Notes: generated by a model from the sequence alone, not told the origin. A DNA stretch of 12,845 bases from Pseudomonadota bacterium (GCA_021811205.1 JAJZPK010000055.1:1-12845), one strand, 5' to 3'. Counted from the first letter of the stretch, positions 1 to 7,309 are shown. Translations and numbers: made by a program.

Positions 1-148
1 AAGCCTGGGAACGCACTTCCTTCATTCCCTGATATTCGAAACGCTGCACGATCCATTGCTGTGAAACCAGAAAAACCAGAATGAGCGAACCCTGGATCAG
101 AATATGCAGCTTAACCTGCACACCAAGCTTGTCCCAGTAGGTCAACAT
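1..148 (-). CDS. N-terminus of a membrane sensor protein, DUF3365-type (partial, cut by window edge)
   Basis: Only the first 49 codons are inside the window; the gene continues beyond base 1. The visible protein begins MLTYWDKLGVQVKLHI and has one hydrophobic stretch at about residues 13-33, followed by a charged segment (QRFEYQGMKEVRSQA). This opening is typical, from memory of the family, of membrane-anchored sensors whose extracytoplasmic part is a DUF3365 (Tll0287-like) domain. In betaproteobacteria these often end in a chemotaxis-receptor or GGDEF output. The output domain cannot be seen here. The start is the ATG at 148-146; the ribosome site is weak. The gene lies 25 nt downstream of the GGDEF-EAL gene on the same strand, so it is probably the third gene of that signalling operon. 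The reading frame and membrane segment are clear; the family name is recognition by eye. Confidence 0.62.
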   Translation of the reverse strand, partial: MLTYWDKLGVQVKLHILIQGSLILVFLVSQQWIVQRFEYQGMKEVRSQA

Positions 149-173
149 GAAGGGATCCAGCCTGAAATCGAGT

Positions 174-2348
174 TTATGCCATGCTCGGCAAAGGCATGCC
201 AAGATGGAAACCCTGGACGAAATCGATTCCCATCGATGTCAGTTCATCCAGTATTCCCTGCGATTCCACGAATTCCGCTATCGTCTTGATACCGAGCTCC
301 TGGCACATGTTGCAAAGATTGCGCACCAGTATCCGGTCGATCTTCGAATCGAGTATGTTTCTGACGAAGGCGCCGTCTATCTTGACGAAATCGAAAGAGA
401 GCTCCCTCAGGTAATGGAAGGAATTGTAGCCGCTGCCGAAATCGTCGAGCGCGAATGAAAATCCCTTTTCCCTCAGATTGGTCAGGAACTTGCGCATATT
501 CGTCATGTCGCCGATGGCATCCCTTTCCAGGATTTCGAACACGATGGCAGACGGTGTAATGTCCATTTCCTGGCAAAGCTGCTCGGCAAAACCGAGAATG
601 CCCCTGCCCTGGATTTCCTGCGCCGAAAGATTGATGAAAAGCCTGTTCGGTTCGGTTGCTTCTTCCATGCGCGCCTTCAGGACAGCAAGCGCATGTCTCA
701 GGACAGCTCGATCCAGCTCGCGGCCAAGACCGTATTTTTCGATCGTCTCGATGAACACGCCAGCCGACAACGTTTCGCCATTCGGCTCCTTGAGTCTTGC
801 CAGCGTCTCGTAAGCCCATATTTCTCCGCTCTTGCAGTCGAATATCGGCTGGAAGTAGGGAATGATCCGATTCTCCTTCAATGCCAGCCTGAGCTTTTCC
901 GCATGATCGCGTGTATTGCGCCCGATGCGGATATGGTCTGTGGCCGATTCGAGCGTGGCAATGCCGTCCTTGCCCATTTCCTTGGCCCGGTAAAGACCGA
1001 TATCCACGCCGCTCATCAGATCGGAAACGTTCTTCGCATCCTCCGGAAAAGTGATGAGTCCGATCGATGTCGTGATGTGGAATACCTTGCCGTCCGCGCA
1101 TTCGAACTGGATTTCACGCAATTCCACCCTCAGCTTCTCGGCCACAGCCAAGGCCCCTGAACGCCCCGTTTCGGTAAGCAGGACGGCGAATTCGTCGCCG
1201 CCTATCCTGGTCGCAAGATCGCCCTTGCGCATGATTACCTGAAGCTTCTCTGCGACCTTTTTCAGGGCCGCATCCCCGCATGGGTGGCCATAGGTATCGT
1301 TGACATCCTTGAAATTGTCCAGGTCCAGCATGAGGATGGCGAATTCATGATTGTGCCGCTCCGACCTGCCCACTTCGTAATCCAGCATGTCGTTGAAATA
1401 GCGCCTGTTGTGCAGCCCCGTCAAAGGATCGTGTGTCGAATAATATTCCAGCTCCGAAAGCGTCTGGCTGAGCGCCTTGCTCGATCCGACCACCATCACC
1501 ATCACGGCCAGAATTGAGCGGATCACGCTTTCCTCCTGCACGGTCAGCTGCTGCGCAGAGCCGTACGCGACGCCAAGCAGGCCGGCAAGATTGACCACTT
1601 CCAATGCGGGTACGGATACCGTGATCAGGTTGACCTCGCCGATAGACTCGCATCTTTCGTTTTCCGTAACCAGGAATTCTTCGATGTCGAGGGGCGCGTC
1701 ATGGGGAAGGCCGAGACTTGAAATCATGTCGCGGCTGAGCTTCATGCGCGCCTCTCTCTTGATTTCTTCTGAATAGTTATTCAGATAGTAGATGTAGAGC
1801 GACAGATTGTTGTCCTGGGCGAACGAGATGAAAAAAAAATCGAATGGAAAGATCACATGGAAACTGTTCAGGATTTCCTGGATGAATGCCTTCCACTGTG
1901 TCACTTTTTCATGGGAAAGTATGATGTTTTCGAGAACATGGCTTTGCCGCTCGAGCAGATCCTTTTCAACCAGCGTGCCAGCCAGATCTCCGGAGATCTG
2001 CCCGAACTCGAGCATGATCTTGAGCAGGTTGCGCTCGTTCTCGCTCCATTGTCGCCTGCGCTCTTCAAGCAGCAAATCGAGCGTCCTGTCGAGTTCCTTG
2101 AAAGGCGCAATGGCTTGCCCCAGGTGTGATACAAGCACGTCTTTCGCTTGCGCCGCAATGCCCAGCTCGTCCATTTTCCCGAAGGTGACCTGCATGCCTT
2201 CGATCACCTCGCCATGGATGCTGCGCACCAGTTCGCTGATGTTGGCGCCGAAAAGATGGGTTCTCGTCTGGCTTTCGAACAAGGCGGCAAATCGACCCAG
2301 CACATATTGGCGCATTTCCTCCAGATTGTGCGTGGTCAATGCATTCAT
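174..2348 (-). CDS. GGDEF-EAL protein (diguanylate cyclase/phosphodiesterase) with sensory N-terminus
   Basis: 724-residue cytoplasmic protein that should make and/or break down cyclic di-GMP. The N-terminal 1-130 is helical and charged, 135-290 looks like a GAF-type sensor fold (weak), and a linker with the usual DPLTGLHNRR motif starts at about 307. The GGDEF domain has the intact signature GGDEF at 383-387 and an RxxD inhibitory site (RKGD, 374-377) exactly five residues before it. The EAL domain (about 480-720) has ETL in place of EAL at 514-516, with the catalytic glutamate kept, plus NLS at 573-575, FEILE at 604-608, DDFGSG at 635-640, KID at 656-658, EFVE and QG. Both active sites therefore look usable. 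The ATG at 2348 was chosen because it overlaps the stop of the upstream diiron gene (ATGA); 61 in-frame residues further upstream lie inside that gene and look non-native. No membrane helix is seen, so any signal probably comes from the partner protein. Confidence 0.93.
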   Translation of the reverse strand: MNALTTHNLEEMRQYVLGRFAALFESQTRTHLFGANISELVRSIHGEVIEGMQVTFGKMDELGIAAQAKDVLVSHLGQAIAPFKELDRTLDLLLEERRRQWSENERNLLKIMLEFGQISGDLAGTLVEKDLLERQSHVLENIILSHEKVTQWKAFIQEILNSFHVIFPFDFFFISFAQDNNLSLYIYYLNNYSEEIKREARMKLSRDMISSLGLPHDAPLDIEEFLVTENERCESIGEVNLITVSVPALEVVNLAGLLGVAYGSAQQLTVQEESVIRSILAVMVMVVGSSKALSQTLSELEYYSTHDPLTGLHNRRYFNDMLDYEVGRSERHNHEFAILMLDLDNFKDVNDTYGHPCGDAALKKVAEKLQVIMRKGDLATRIGGDEFAVLLTETGRSGALAVAEKLRVELREIQFECADGKVFHITTSIGLITFPEDAKNVSDLMSGVDIGLYRAKEMGKDGIATLESATDHIRIGRNTRDHAEKLRLALKENRIIPYFQPIFDCKSGEIWAYETLARLKEPNGETLSAGVFIETIEKYGLGRELDRAVLRHALAVLKARMEEATEPNRLFINLSAQEIQGRGILGFAEQLCQEMDITPSAIVFEILERDAIGDMTNMRKFLTNLREKGFSFALDDFGSGYNSFHYLRELSFDFVKIDGAFVRNILDSKIDRILVRNLCNMCQELGIKTIAEFVESQGILDELTSMGIDFVQGFHLGMPLPSMA

Positions 2349-3115
2349 ACGGCTTTTCTGAATGCCCCGCTGCCCGTCATGAGATCGATGCCGCATTCGA
2401 GGTTTGCAAACCAGGACAGGAATTGTCCGACGGCTTTCCCCCGGTAAACCGGGCCGTGCTGGGGCGCGATGATGTCCACATCCAGCTTCGAGACGGCATC
2501 GACCCATATCCTCGCCGCCTTGTTCGAGCACATGTAGCGCCTGTGGAATCCCTCGATGTAGGGCAGGTGCGAAGAAAAATCATCGACGTAAGGATCATCC
2601 TTTTCTGGCGGCATCATCGCCGCACCGATGTCACCTGAAAACAGTATCTTCGATACCGGATCGTAGACGTTGATCTGACCTTCCGAGTGCAGGAAATGAG
2701 CGGGAACGAGCTTGAGTCTGAAGTCGTCCGATACGGCGATCTCCATTCCTTCGTCCGGAACACCGCTGAAACGCCCCATGTCCTTGATGCCGTAATGGGG
2801 GAGAAAGCGCATCCAGATTTTGGAGACGTAGACCGGGGCCTGAGTCAATTCGAGCCAGGTCGATATGCCACCCACGATGTCCGGGTCCTGATGGGACAGC
2901 ACGATGGCGCGCAACTTGTCTGGCCCCGTATAGCGCAGCATTTCGGCAAGCACCCGCGGCATCACGCCGAATCCGCCCGGATCGAGCAATGCCGCAGCAT
3001 CTCCTTGAAGGATCAGATACTGGTTAGACCGGATGCCGTCTTCTTCACCAGGCTCGCTCTCGTTGAGCAGGATGAACTTGTGGCTCCCGCCCGAGAACAA
3101 GGTGACGTTACGCAT
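2345..3115 (-). CDS. Oxygen-binding diiron protein (ODP-type, metallo-beta-lactamase fold)
   Basis: 256-residue soluble protein with the diiron core of flavodiiron proteins. Visible ligands are H75-x-D77-x-D79 (SHQDPD), H143 (HFLHSEG; H140 is nearby), D162 (FSGDIGA) and H220 (PQHGPVY). Flavodiiron proteins are about 400 residues and carry a flavodoxin domain; this one stops after the core, like the ODP proteins known as oxygen/iron sensors for chemotaxis receptors (established family knowledge). D77 stands where flavodiiron enzymes usually have glutamate. The start ATG at 3115 is preceded by GGAGG at 3128-3124, eight bases away, which is better than the upstream in-frame start at 3166. The stop overlaps the start of the GGDEF-EAL gene by 4 nt, so the two are probably made together and may form a sensor/output pair. 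An alternative is an ordinary metallo-hydrolase, but the HxDxD pattern and length favour ODP. Confidence 0.85.
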   Translation of the reverse strand: MRNVTLFSGGSHKFILLNESEPGEEDGIRSNQYLILQGDAAALLDPGGFGVMPRVLAEMLRYTGPDKLRAIVLSHQDPDIVGGISTWLELTQAPVYVSKIWMRFLPHYGIKDMGRFSGVPDEGMEIAVSDDFRLKLVPAHFLHSEGQINVYDPVSKILFSGDIGAAMMPPEKDDPYVDDFSSHLPYIEGFHRRYMCSNKAARIWVDAVSKLDVDIIAPQHGPVYRGKAVGQFLSWFANLECGIDLMTGSGAFRKAV

Positions 3116-3123
3116 AGTACCAC

Positions 3124-3128
3124 CCTCC
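3124..3128 (-). promoter_or_regulatory. Strong Shine-Dalgarno of the diiron protein gene
   Basis: GGAGG on the minus strand, eight bases before the ATG at 3115. It decides this start over the in-frame one 51 nt upstream. Confidence 0.8.
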
Positions 3129-3142
3129 AATATGCCCGTCTT

Positions 3143-3148
3143 GTTATA
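3143..3148 (-). promoter_or_regulatory. Candidate -10 element for the ODP/GGDEF-EAL operon
   Basis: Reads TATAAC on the minus strand (five of six consensus bases), inside the motif TACCCACTATAAC. It would give a leader of about 20 nt ending in the GGAGG ribosome site. No convincing -35 box is present at 16-18 bp, so an activator or another sigma factor may be needed. Confidence 0.4.
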
Positions 3149-3214
3149 GTGGGTATAAATTACCATTTATTTCATCGACGTCATAGGGCGATAGTTAAAA
3201 GTCATTACCCACTA
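3147..3214. repeat. Inverted repeat TAGTGGGTA/TACCCACTA in the divergent promoter region
   Basis: A perfect 9-bp inverted repeat has arms at 3147-3155 and 3206-3214, 50 bp apart. The left arm runs into the presumed -10 of the diiron gene and the right arm into the presumed -35 of the ycgR-like gene. A related CACTATAAT lies at 3231-3239. The arrangement suggests a shared operator acting on both promoters, but no known regulator's consensus was recognised. Confidence 0.4.
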
Positions 3215-3239
3215 ACATAACAGGGGTATGCACTATAAT
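3212..3239 (+). promoter_or_regulatory. Candidate sigma-70 promoter of the ycgR-like gene
   Basis: A consensus -10 TATAAT lies at 3234-3239 and a four-of-six -35 CTAACA at 3212-3217, spaced 16 bp. Transcription would start near 3246 and leave an AT-rich leader of about 105 nt before the ATG at 3352. Confidence 0.55.
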
Positions 3240-3351
3240 CGCCAAAGTGTTATTCATTACTATCCTAAACGGTTATATTTGCATTCCGGGTAGCAGCAAT
3301 GAATTTACATTTGCGTTACAATCTAAAATTACGTTAACAGAAATTCTTTGC

Positions 3352-4122
3352 ATGTCGGACAACAGCGCCATACCGCCAAGACTCGAACCGGCCTCGGTTC
3401 CGGAAGACAGCGACTTTTACGTCCTCTCAAAAACCGAAATCATTTCCATTCTTCGAGACCTCCAGGAAGCGCGTGAATCGGTAGCCCTGTTCTTTGGCGG
3501 ACAGTCCATGCTGACATCCGTGCTGAAGGTCAGTTCGGCCAAGGAGCTGGTTTACCTCGACTGCAATATCAACAAGGAGCTGAACGCTCTTGCCGTGGCG
3601 AGCAAGCGACTTACTTTCGTTTCCACGCTCCAGAACGTGAAAATCCAGTTCGAAATACCGCGCATGGAATTTACCGAATACAGCGGAGAACCCGCATTCG
3701 TTCTGAAGCTGCCGAAAGCGGTGCTGCGCCTGCAGCGCAGGGAATCATTCAGGATTTCCACACCGACCGCAACACCGATCACATGCTCGATTCTGCTGCC
3801 TAGCGGAACACGCATCACTGCGGTCGTCGTGGACATCAGCGCGGGCGGGCTCGCCATCTTCGGTTCGCCGGAAGAAATGAAACTCGATTTGATGGCAATC
3901 TACCGCAACTGCCTGATCACCCTTCCGGATTCGGAGCGGTTTCATGTCGATCTGCAGGTCAGGGGAATATTCGACATCGCAATGAAGAACAATGTCACCA
4001 AGAAACGCATCGGGCTCCAGTTCATCGACATACCCAACCATGCCCAATCGATCCTCCAGCGTTACCTCATGAAACTGCAAATGGAACAGCGCGCGAAATC
4101 GGAAGGGGGAAAATGGCAATAA
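3352..4122 (+). CDS. ycgR: YcgR-like PilZ protein (c-di-GMP-responsive flagellar brake)
   Basis: 256-residue soluble protein of the two-domain YcgR layout: a YcgR N-domain (about 20-120) followed by a PilZ domain (about 125-245). The two c-di-GMP binding signatures are present: RxxxR (R130-x-x-x-R134 in RRESFR) and D161-x-S163-x-x-G166 (DISAGG). In enterobacteria YcgR binds c-di-GMP and slows the flagellar motor; that role here is inferred from the family. The ATG at 3352 (MSDNSAI...) was chosen because the sequence before it is AT-rich and unlike coding sequence, although the frame stays open to a GTG at 3247; the ribosome site is weak. It is divergent from the diiron/GGDEF-EAL operon and shares its promoter region, so it is a plausible receptor of the c-di-GMP pool set by that operon. 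Confidence 0.88.
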   Translation: MSDNSAIPPRLEPASVPEDSDFYVLSKTEIISILRDLQEARESVALFFGGQSMLTSVLKVSSAKELVYLDCNINKELNALAVASKRLTFVSTLQNVKIQFEIPRMEFTEYSGEPAFVLKLPKAVLRLQRRESFRISTPTATPITCSILLPSGTRITAVVVDISAGGLAIFGSPEEMKLDLMAIYRNCLITLPDSERFHVDLQVRGIFDIAMKNNVTKKRIGLQFIDIPNHAQSILQRYLMKLQMEQRAKSEGGKWQ

Positions 4123-4147
4123 AAAAAGCCCGCTGGGGAGCGGGCTT
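4121..4147. terminator. Hairpin terminator between convergent genes
   Basis: A nine-bp stem AAGCCCGCT/AGCGGGCTT at 4126-4134 and 4139-4147 encloses the loop GGGG. On the minus strand it is followed by a T-run (the A-tract at 4121-4127), making it a good intrinsic terminator for the ybiB-cysG-rluF operon. On the plus strand it directly follows the ycgR-like stop but has only a weak T-tract. Confidence 0.85.
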
Positions 4148-4158
4148 GAATTTGGAGC

Positions 4159-4192
4159 CATAGGTACTGTGAACCATGCAATATTACCTATG
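4159..4192. repeat. 8-bp inverted repeat downstream of the pseudouridine synthase gene
   Basis: CATAGGTA at 4159-4166 and TACCTATG at 4185-4192 match perfectly with 18 bases between. There is no T-run, so it is not an obvious terminator. It could stabilise the 3' end of the minus-strand transcript or be chance. Confidence 0.35.
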
Positions 4193-4211
4193 AAAGATGA
4201 CAACAATATGA

Positions 4212-4937
4212 CTAGAAACGTTCACTTTCCCCGAGATAACGCCAGCATCCCGAAGGCAAATTCCCCAGCCTCACCCTGCCTATCCTGATTCTTTTCAGTC
4301 CGACGACCTTCAGCCCGACAAGTTCGCACATCCTTCTGATCTGGCGCTTCTTCCCTTCCTTCAGGACGAATTTCAACTGGTCTTCATTCTGCCATGACAC
4401 CTTGGCAGGCTTCAATCTGCTGCCGTCCAGATGAAGACCGTGATTGAGCAGCGCGAGCCCCTTATCAATCAAATTGCCTTCGACCCTGACGAGATATTCC
4501 TTCTCGATTGAGGAGTTTTCGCCGATCAGAAGCTTGGCCACTCTGCCGTCCTGGGTAAGCACGAGCAACCCGGTTGAATCGATGTCCAGCCGGCCAGCCG
4601 GTGCGAGCCCTTTCAACTGGGCTGAAGAAAATTTCAGGGGTGATCGATCTTCTTTGAACCTGGATGAGGCGGTGACCAGCGATATGGCCGCCTTGTAGCC
4701 CTGTTCGGGCTGACCGGAAACATAGCCCACGGGTTTGTTGAGCAGGATCGTGACCGGCGGATTTTTCCTCGCCTCGGGCAAAAGTGTTATGGTCTGCGAA
4801 GGATCGATTTTCGTGCCGAGCTCGGTCACTTTCTGTCCGTCCACGAGCACCCACCCCATTTCGATGAAATGGTCGGCCTCCCTGCGGGAAGCCATCCCTC
4901 TTTCGGACATGAGCTTGGAAAGCCTGATTTTCTCCAT
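4212..4937 (-). CDS. rluF: 23S rRNA pseudouridine synthase, RluF/RsuA family
   Basis: 241-residue enzyme that isomerises a uridine in ribosomal RNA to pseudouridine. An S4 RNA-binding domain (about 4-50, [19 protein letters not shown]) precedes the catalytic domain, which has the GRLD motif at 115-118 with D118 as catalytic aspartate. The C-terminal [10 protein letters not shown] motif is typical of the RsuA/RluB/E/F group. Overall similarity is closest to RluF ([14 protein letters not shown]), but there are roughly 25-30 extra residues before GRLD compared with E. coli RluF. The target uridine (U2604 in E. coli) is known for the family only. The ATG at 4937 shares its A with the TGA of cysG (TGATG), so translation is probably coupled. 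The longer open frame upstream is a shadow of cysG. Confidence 0.85.
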   Translation of the reverse strand: MEKIRLSKLMSERGMASRREADHFIEMGWVLVDGQKVTELGTKIDPSQTITLLPEARKNPPVTILLNKPVGYVSGQPEQGYKAAISLVTASSRFKEDRSPLKFSSAQLKGLAPAGRLDIDSTGLLVLTQDGRVAKLLIGENSSIEKEYLVRVEGNLIDKGLALLNHGLHLDGSRLKPAKVSWQNEDQLKFVLKEGKKRQIRRMCELVGLKVVGLKRIRIGRVRLGNLPSGCWRYLGESERF

Positions 4938-6304
4938 CAATCGGGATCGAACCAGGAAAGCTTGTCCCTCAGCGTCACCACGCCGCCGATGATGATCAAG
5001 GTCGGCGCAGCGAGCTTGGACTCCCGCGCAACTTCGGGAAGATCGGCGAGCGTACCGGTCACCACCTTCTGGTTCCTTGTCGTTCCCTGCTGCACCACGG
5101 CAGCCGGCGTGGAAGAAGGAAGACCATGCTCGACGAGCTTGGAGCAGAGCACGTCGATCCCCGTGAGCCCCATGTAGACCACCACCGTCTGCCGCGGTCT
5201 TGCCAGCATCTCCCAATCGAGATCCATGCTGTTGTCCTTCAGGTGCCCTGTCACGAAAACGCAGGACTGCGCATGATCCCTGTGGGTAAGCGGTATGCCC
5301 GCATAACTCGACACGCCGGAAGCTGCCGTGATGCCGGGCACGACCTGAAAGGCGATGCCCTTGCTGGAAAGCTTCTCGATTTCCTCCCCCCCGCGACCGA
5401 AGATGAAAGGATCGCCTCCCTTCAGCCTCAGCACGCGCTTGCCTTCCTTGGCGAGCCTCACCAGAAGCTCGTTGATCTCTTCCTGCGGCATCGCATGGTT
5501 GCTCTTTTTCTTGCCGACGTAGATCCTTGTCGCATCCCTTCTCGTCATTTCAAGTATGGGCTTGGAGACAAGGTTGTCGTAAAGCACAACATCGGCCTTG
5601 TGCATGAGCCTCAATGCCCTGAAAGTCAAAAGATCGGGATCCCCGGGACCCGCCCCGACGAGATAGACTTCCCCGTGATGCGTCTCGCCTTTTACCATCA
5701 TGTCTTCGAGCAGCGCCTCTGCACGCTTCTCATCACCCAGGAACACCTTTTCGGCAACCTTCCCCTCGAATACGTCCTCCCAGAATATCCTTCTTTCAGA
5801 AGGCTGCCCGATCTTTTCCTTGACCTTGTCCCTGAAACGGGAGGCAAACGCGGCAAGCCTGCCATAGCCTTCCGGAATCATCGATTCGAACTTCGCCCTC
5901 AGCATCCTTGCAAGGACGGGGGACGCGCCGCCCGTCGAAAAGGCGACGACCAGAGGAGATCTGTCCAGAATGGACGGCATGACGAAACTGCACAGATCCG
6001 GATTGTCGACGACGTTGACAGGAATATTCCGCTTTGCGGCCTCCCTGGAGACCCTAATGTTCACCTCCCTGTCGTCGGTTGCCGCGATGACGAGCGTCAT
6101 GCCTTCGAGATGATGTTCGGAGAACCTTTCCTTCAGGTAGCTGATTTCGAGTTTCGCCAGCGCATCGCATAGCTCGGGAGAGACGACAGTGACCTTGGCC
6201 CCCGACTGAAGGAGGATCGAAACTTTTCTGACGGCAACTTCGCCGCCGCCCACCACGAGACATTGCCTTCCCTTTAGATTCAGGAAGATGGGAAAATAAT
6301 CCAT
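4937..6304 (-). CDS. cysG: Siroheme synthase CysG (methyltransferase/dehydrogenase/ferrochelatase fusion)
   Basis: 455 residues, close to the 457 of E. coli CysG. It converts uroporphyrinogen III to siroheme, the cofactor of sulfite and nitrite reductases. The N-terminal part (1-about 150) is the precorrin-2 dehydrogenase/ferrochelatase with the NAD motif [11 protein letters not shown] (17-27) and NVVD with the catalytic aspartate at D100 (Asp104 in Salmonella). The C-terminal part (about 213-455) is the SAM-dependent uroporphyrinogen III methyltransferase, with [12 protein letters not shown] near 217-228, [17 protein letters not shown] and PGITAASG. Residue T124 stands where Salmonella has the phosphorylated Ser128. 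The start MDYFPIF matches the family start; ATG at 6304 overlaps the stop of ybiB by one base. It is the middle gene of the ybiB-cysG-rluF operon. Confidence 0.95.
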   Translation of the reverse strand: MDYFPIFLNLKGRQCLVVGGGEVAVRKVSILLQSGAKVTVVSPELCDALAKLEISYLKERFSEHHLEGMTLVIAATDDREVNIRVSREAAKRNIPVNVVDNPDLCSFVMPSILDRSPLVVAFSTGGASPVLARMLRAKFESMIPEGYGRLAAFASRFRDKVKEKIGQPSERRIFWEDVFEGKVAEKVFLGDEKRAEALLEDMMVKGETHHGEVYLVGAGPGDPDLLTFRALRLMHKADVVLYDNLVSKPILEMTRRDATRIYVGKKKSNHAMPQEEINELLVRLAKEGKRVLRLKGGDPFIFGRGGEEIEKLSSKGIAFQVVPGITAASGVSSYAGIPLTHRDHAQSCVFVTGHLKDNSMDLDWEMLARPRQTVVVYMGLTGIDVLCSKLVEHGLPSSTPAAVVQQGTTRNQKVVTGTLADLPEVARESKLAAPTLIIIGGVVTLRDKLSWFDPD

Positions 6305-7296
6305 CAGGCAAGCCCCCCGACAAAGGAAACATCCCGACTCTCCCACCATGCTTCAGCCATTTTTTCGGCATCAATCATGGAAATGCGCTTCATGGCCTTC
6401 AGGGCAATTGCTGCAGTGCCGATCACGCTCATCCTTGCATATTCGTCATCGATTTCCCCGCGCCACAGCTTCCCGATTCGCGCAACATCCATTTGCTCGT
6501 CCTTCACATGCCGAACTGCAAAGAGTTCCGGCCATTCTTCCTCGCCCATTTCCCCATCCAGAACCGTCCTCACCTTGCAGACGAGATCAGGATTCCTTTC
6601 GGCTTCCCCGCCTTCCCCCTTGAAGACCACCATGTTTTCTCCAAGGAGCTTGCCGGCCTGCTGATGGGAATCGAGATAACCCGGATGGAAAATGCCCTGG
6701 ATGGAAAGATTGGCGCTTGCGGGATTGAGCATTCTCGCGATGGTGTGAACCGGCGAGCGCAGCCCGAAAAGCGGTCGCAGATTCATGATTTCCTGGAGCT
6801 TCGGGCTCAAGATATCGAAGCTCAGGAAAGCAAAGCCCTTTTTCGAGACTGCATCCAGCGCATCATTCAGGGAATTTGAAGCCGGAATCCCGAGGGAAGC
6901 CAGCGCATCCACGGTATGCACCCTGTCGCCGCCGCTTTTCATGCCGTGCATGAAAACCGAAATGTCACGGCTGGCCAGCAGCAATGCGGAAAGCACGTAC
7001 CAGGGGAGCTGTCTTCGCTTTCCTGCATAACTCGACCAGTCGAGATCGACCCTGGGAACAGAATCGGGCTGCACGAAGGATTTCCTCGCTGCCGAAACGA
7101 ACCCGGCGAGCTCTTCCGCCGTTTCCTCCTTCACCCTGAGCAGCATCAGGAATGCACCCAGCTGGACGGGTTCGACTTCTCCCGCAAGGATCATGCTCAT
7201 GGCGGAAAAGGCTTCGTCGCGCGAGAAGGAGCGCGATCCGTGCCTTCCCTTGCCGAGCGTCCTGATGTATTGCGCGAATGGATGTTCTTCTGTCAT
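6304..7296 (-). CDS. ybiB: YbiB/TrpD2-family protein (glycosyltransferase family 3 fold, probable nucleic-acid binder)
   Basis: 330 residues, near the usual 320 of YbiB. The N-terminal helical domain (about 5-70) carries GKGRHGSRSFSRDEA and LGAFLMLLRVKEETAEELAGF, which are typical of the family; the rest has the anthranilate phosphoribosyltransferase fold with MKSGGDRVHTVDALASLGIP. E. coli YbiB (TrpD2) is known to bind nucleic acids rather than to work in tryptophan synthesis; the same is assumed here. The ATG at 7296 has AGAGGAA at 7309-7303, about seven bases away, and was preferred to the in-frame ATGs at 7344/7341, which lack a ribosome site. Its TGA overlaps the cysG ATG (TGATG), making it the first gene of a three-gene operon. 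Why it is coupled to siroheme synthesis is not evident from the sequence. Confidence 0.85.
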   Translation of the reverse strand: MTEEHPFAQYIRTLGKGRHGSRSFSRDEAFSAMSMILAGEVEPVQLGAFLMLLRVKEETAEELAGFVSAARKSFVQPDSVPRVDLDWSSYAGKRRQLPWYVLSALLLASRDISVFMHGMKSGGDRVHTVDALASLGIPASNSLNDALDAVSKKGFAFLSFDILSPKLQEIMNLRPLFGLRSPVHTIARMLNPASANLSIQGIFHPGYLDSHQQAGKLLGENMVVFKGEGGEAERNPDLVCKVRTVLDGEMGEEEWPELFAVRHVKDEQMDVARIGKLWRGEIDDEYARMSVIGTAAIALKAMKRISMIDAEKMAEAWWESRDVSFVGGLA

Positions 7297-7302
7297 TTCC
7301 TG

Positions 7303-7309
7303 TTCCTCT
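7303..7309 (-). promoter_or_regulatory. Shine-Dalgarno deciding the ybiB start
   Basis: AGAGGAA on the minus strand at good spacing to the ATG at 7296; the upstream candidate starts at 7344/7341 have none. Confidence 0.65.

Noticed and set aside
244..1101. 285-residue open frame on the minus strand
   Set aside because: It is another frame of the GGDEF-EAL gene, with Arg-rich low-complexity composition and no recognisable domain.
2349..2531. 61-residue N-terminal extension of the GGDEF-EAL protein
   Set aside because: It lies entirely inside the diiron protein gene in another frame and has Arg/Gly/His-rich shadow composition; the ATGA overlap gives a better start.
3247..3351. GTG-initiated N-terminal extension of the ycgR-like gene
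   Set aside because: The AT-rich sequence sits only eight bases after a consensus -10, and residues do not resemble the YcgR N-domain.
4148..4211. Possible small RNA or tRNA-like structure between ycgR and rluF
   Set aside because: Only one 8-bp stem with a large loop; no cloverleaf, promoter or terminator of its own.
5126..6172. 348-residue open frame opposite cysG
   Set aside because: Antisense shadow of a well-supported cysG; long antisense frames are expected in this codon usage.
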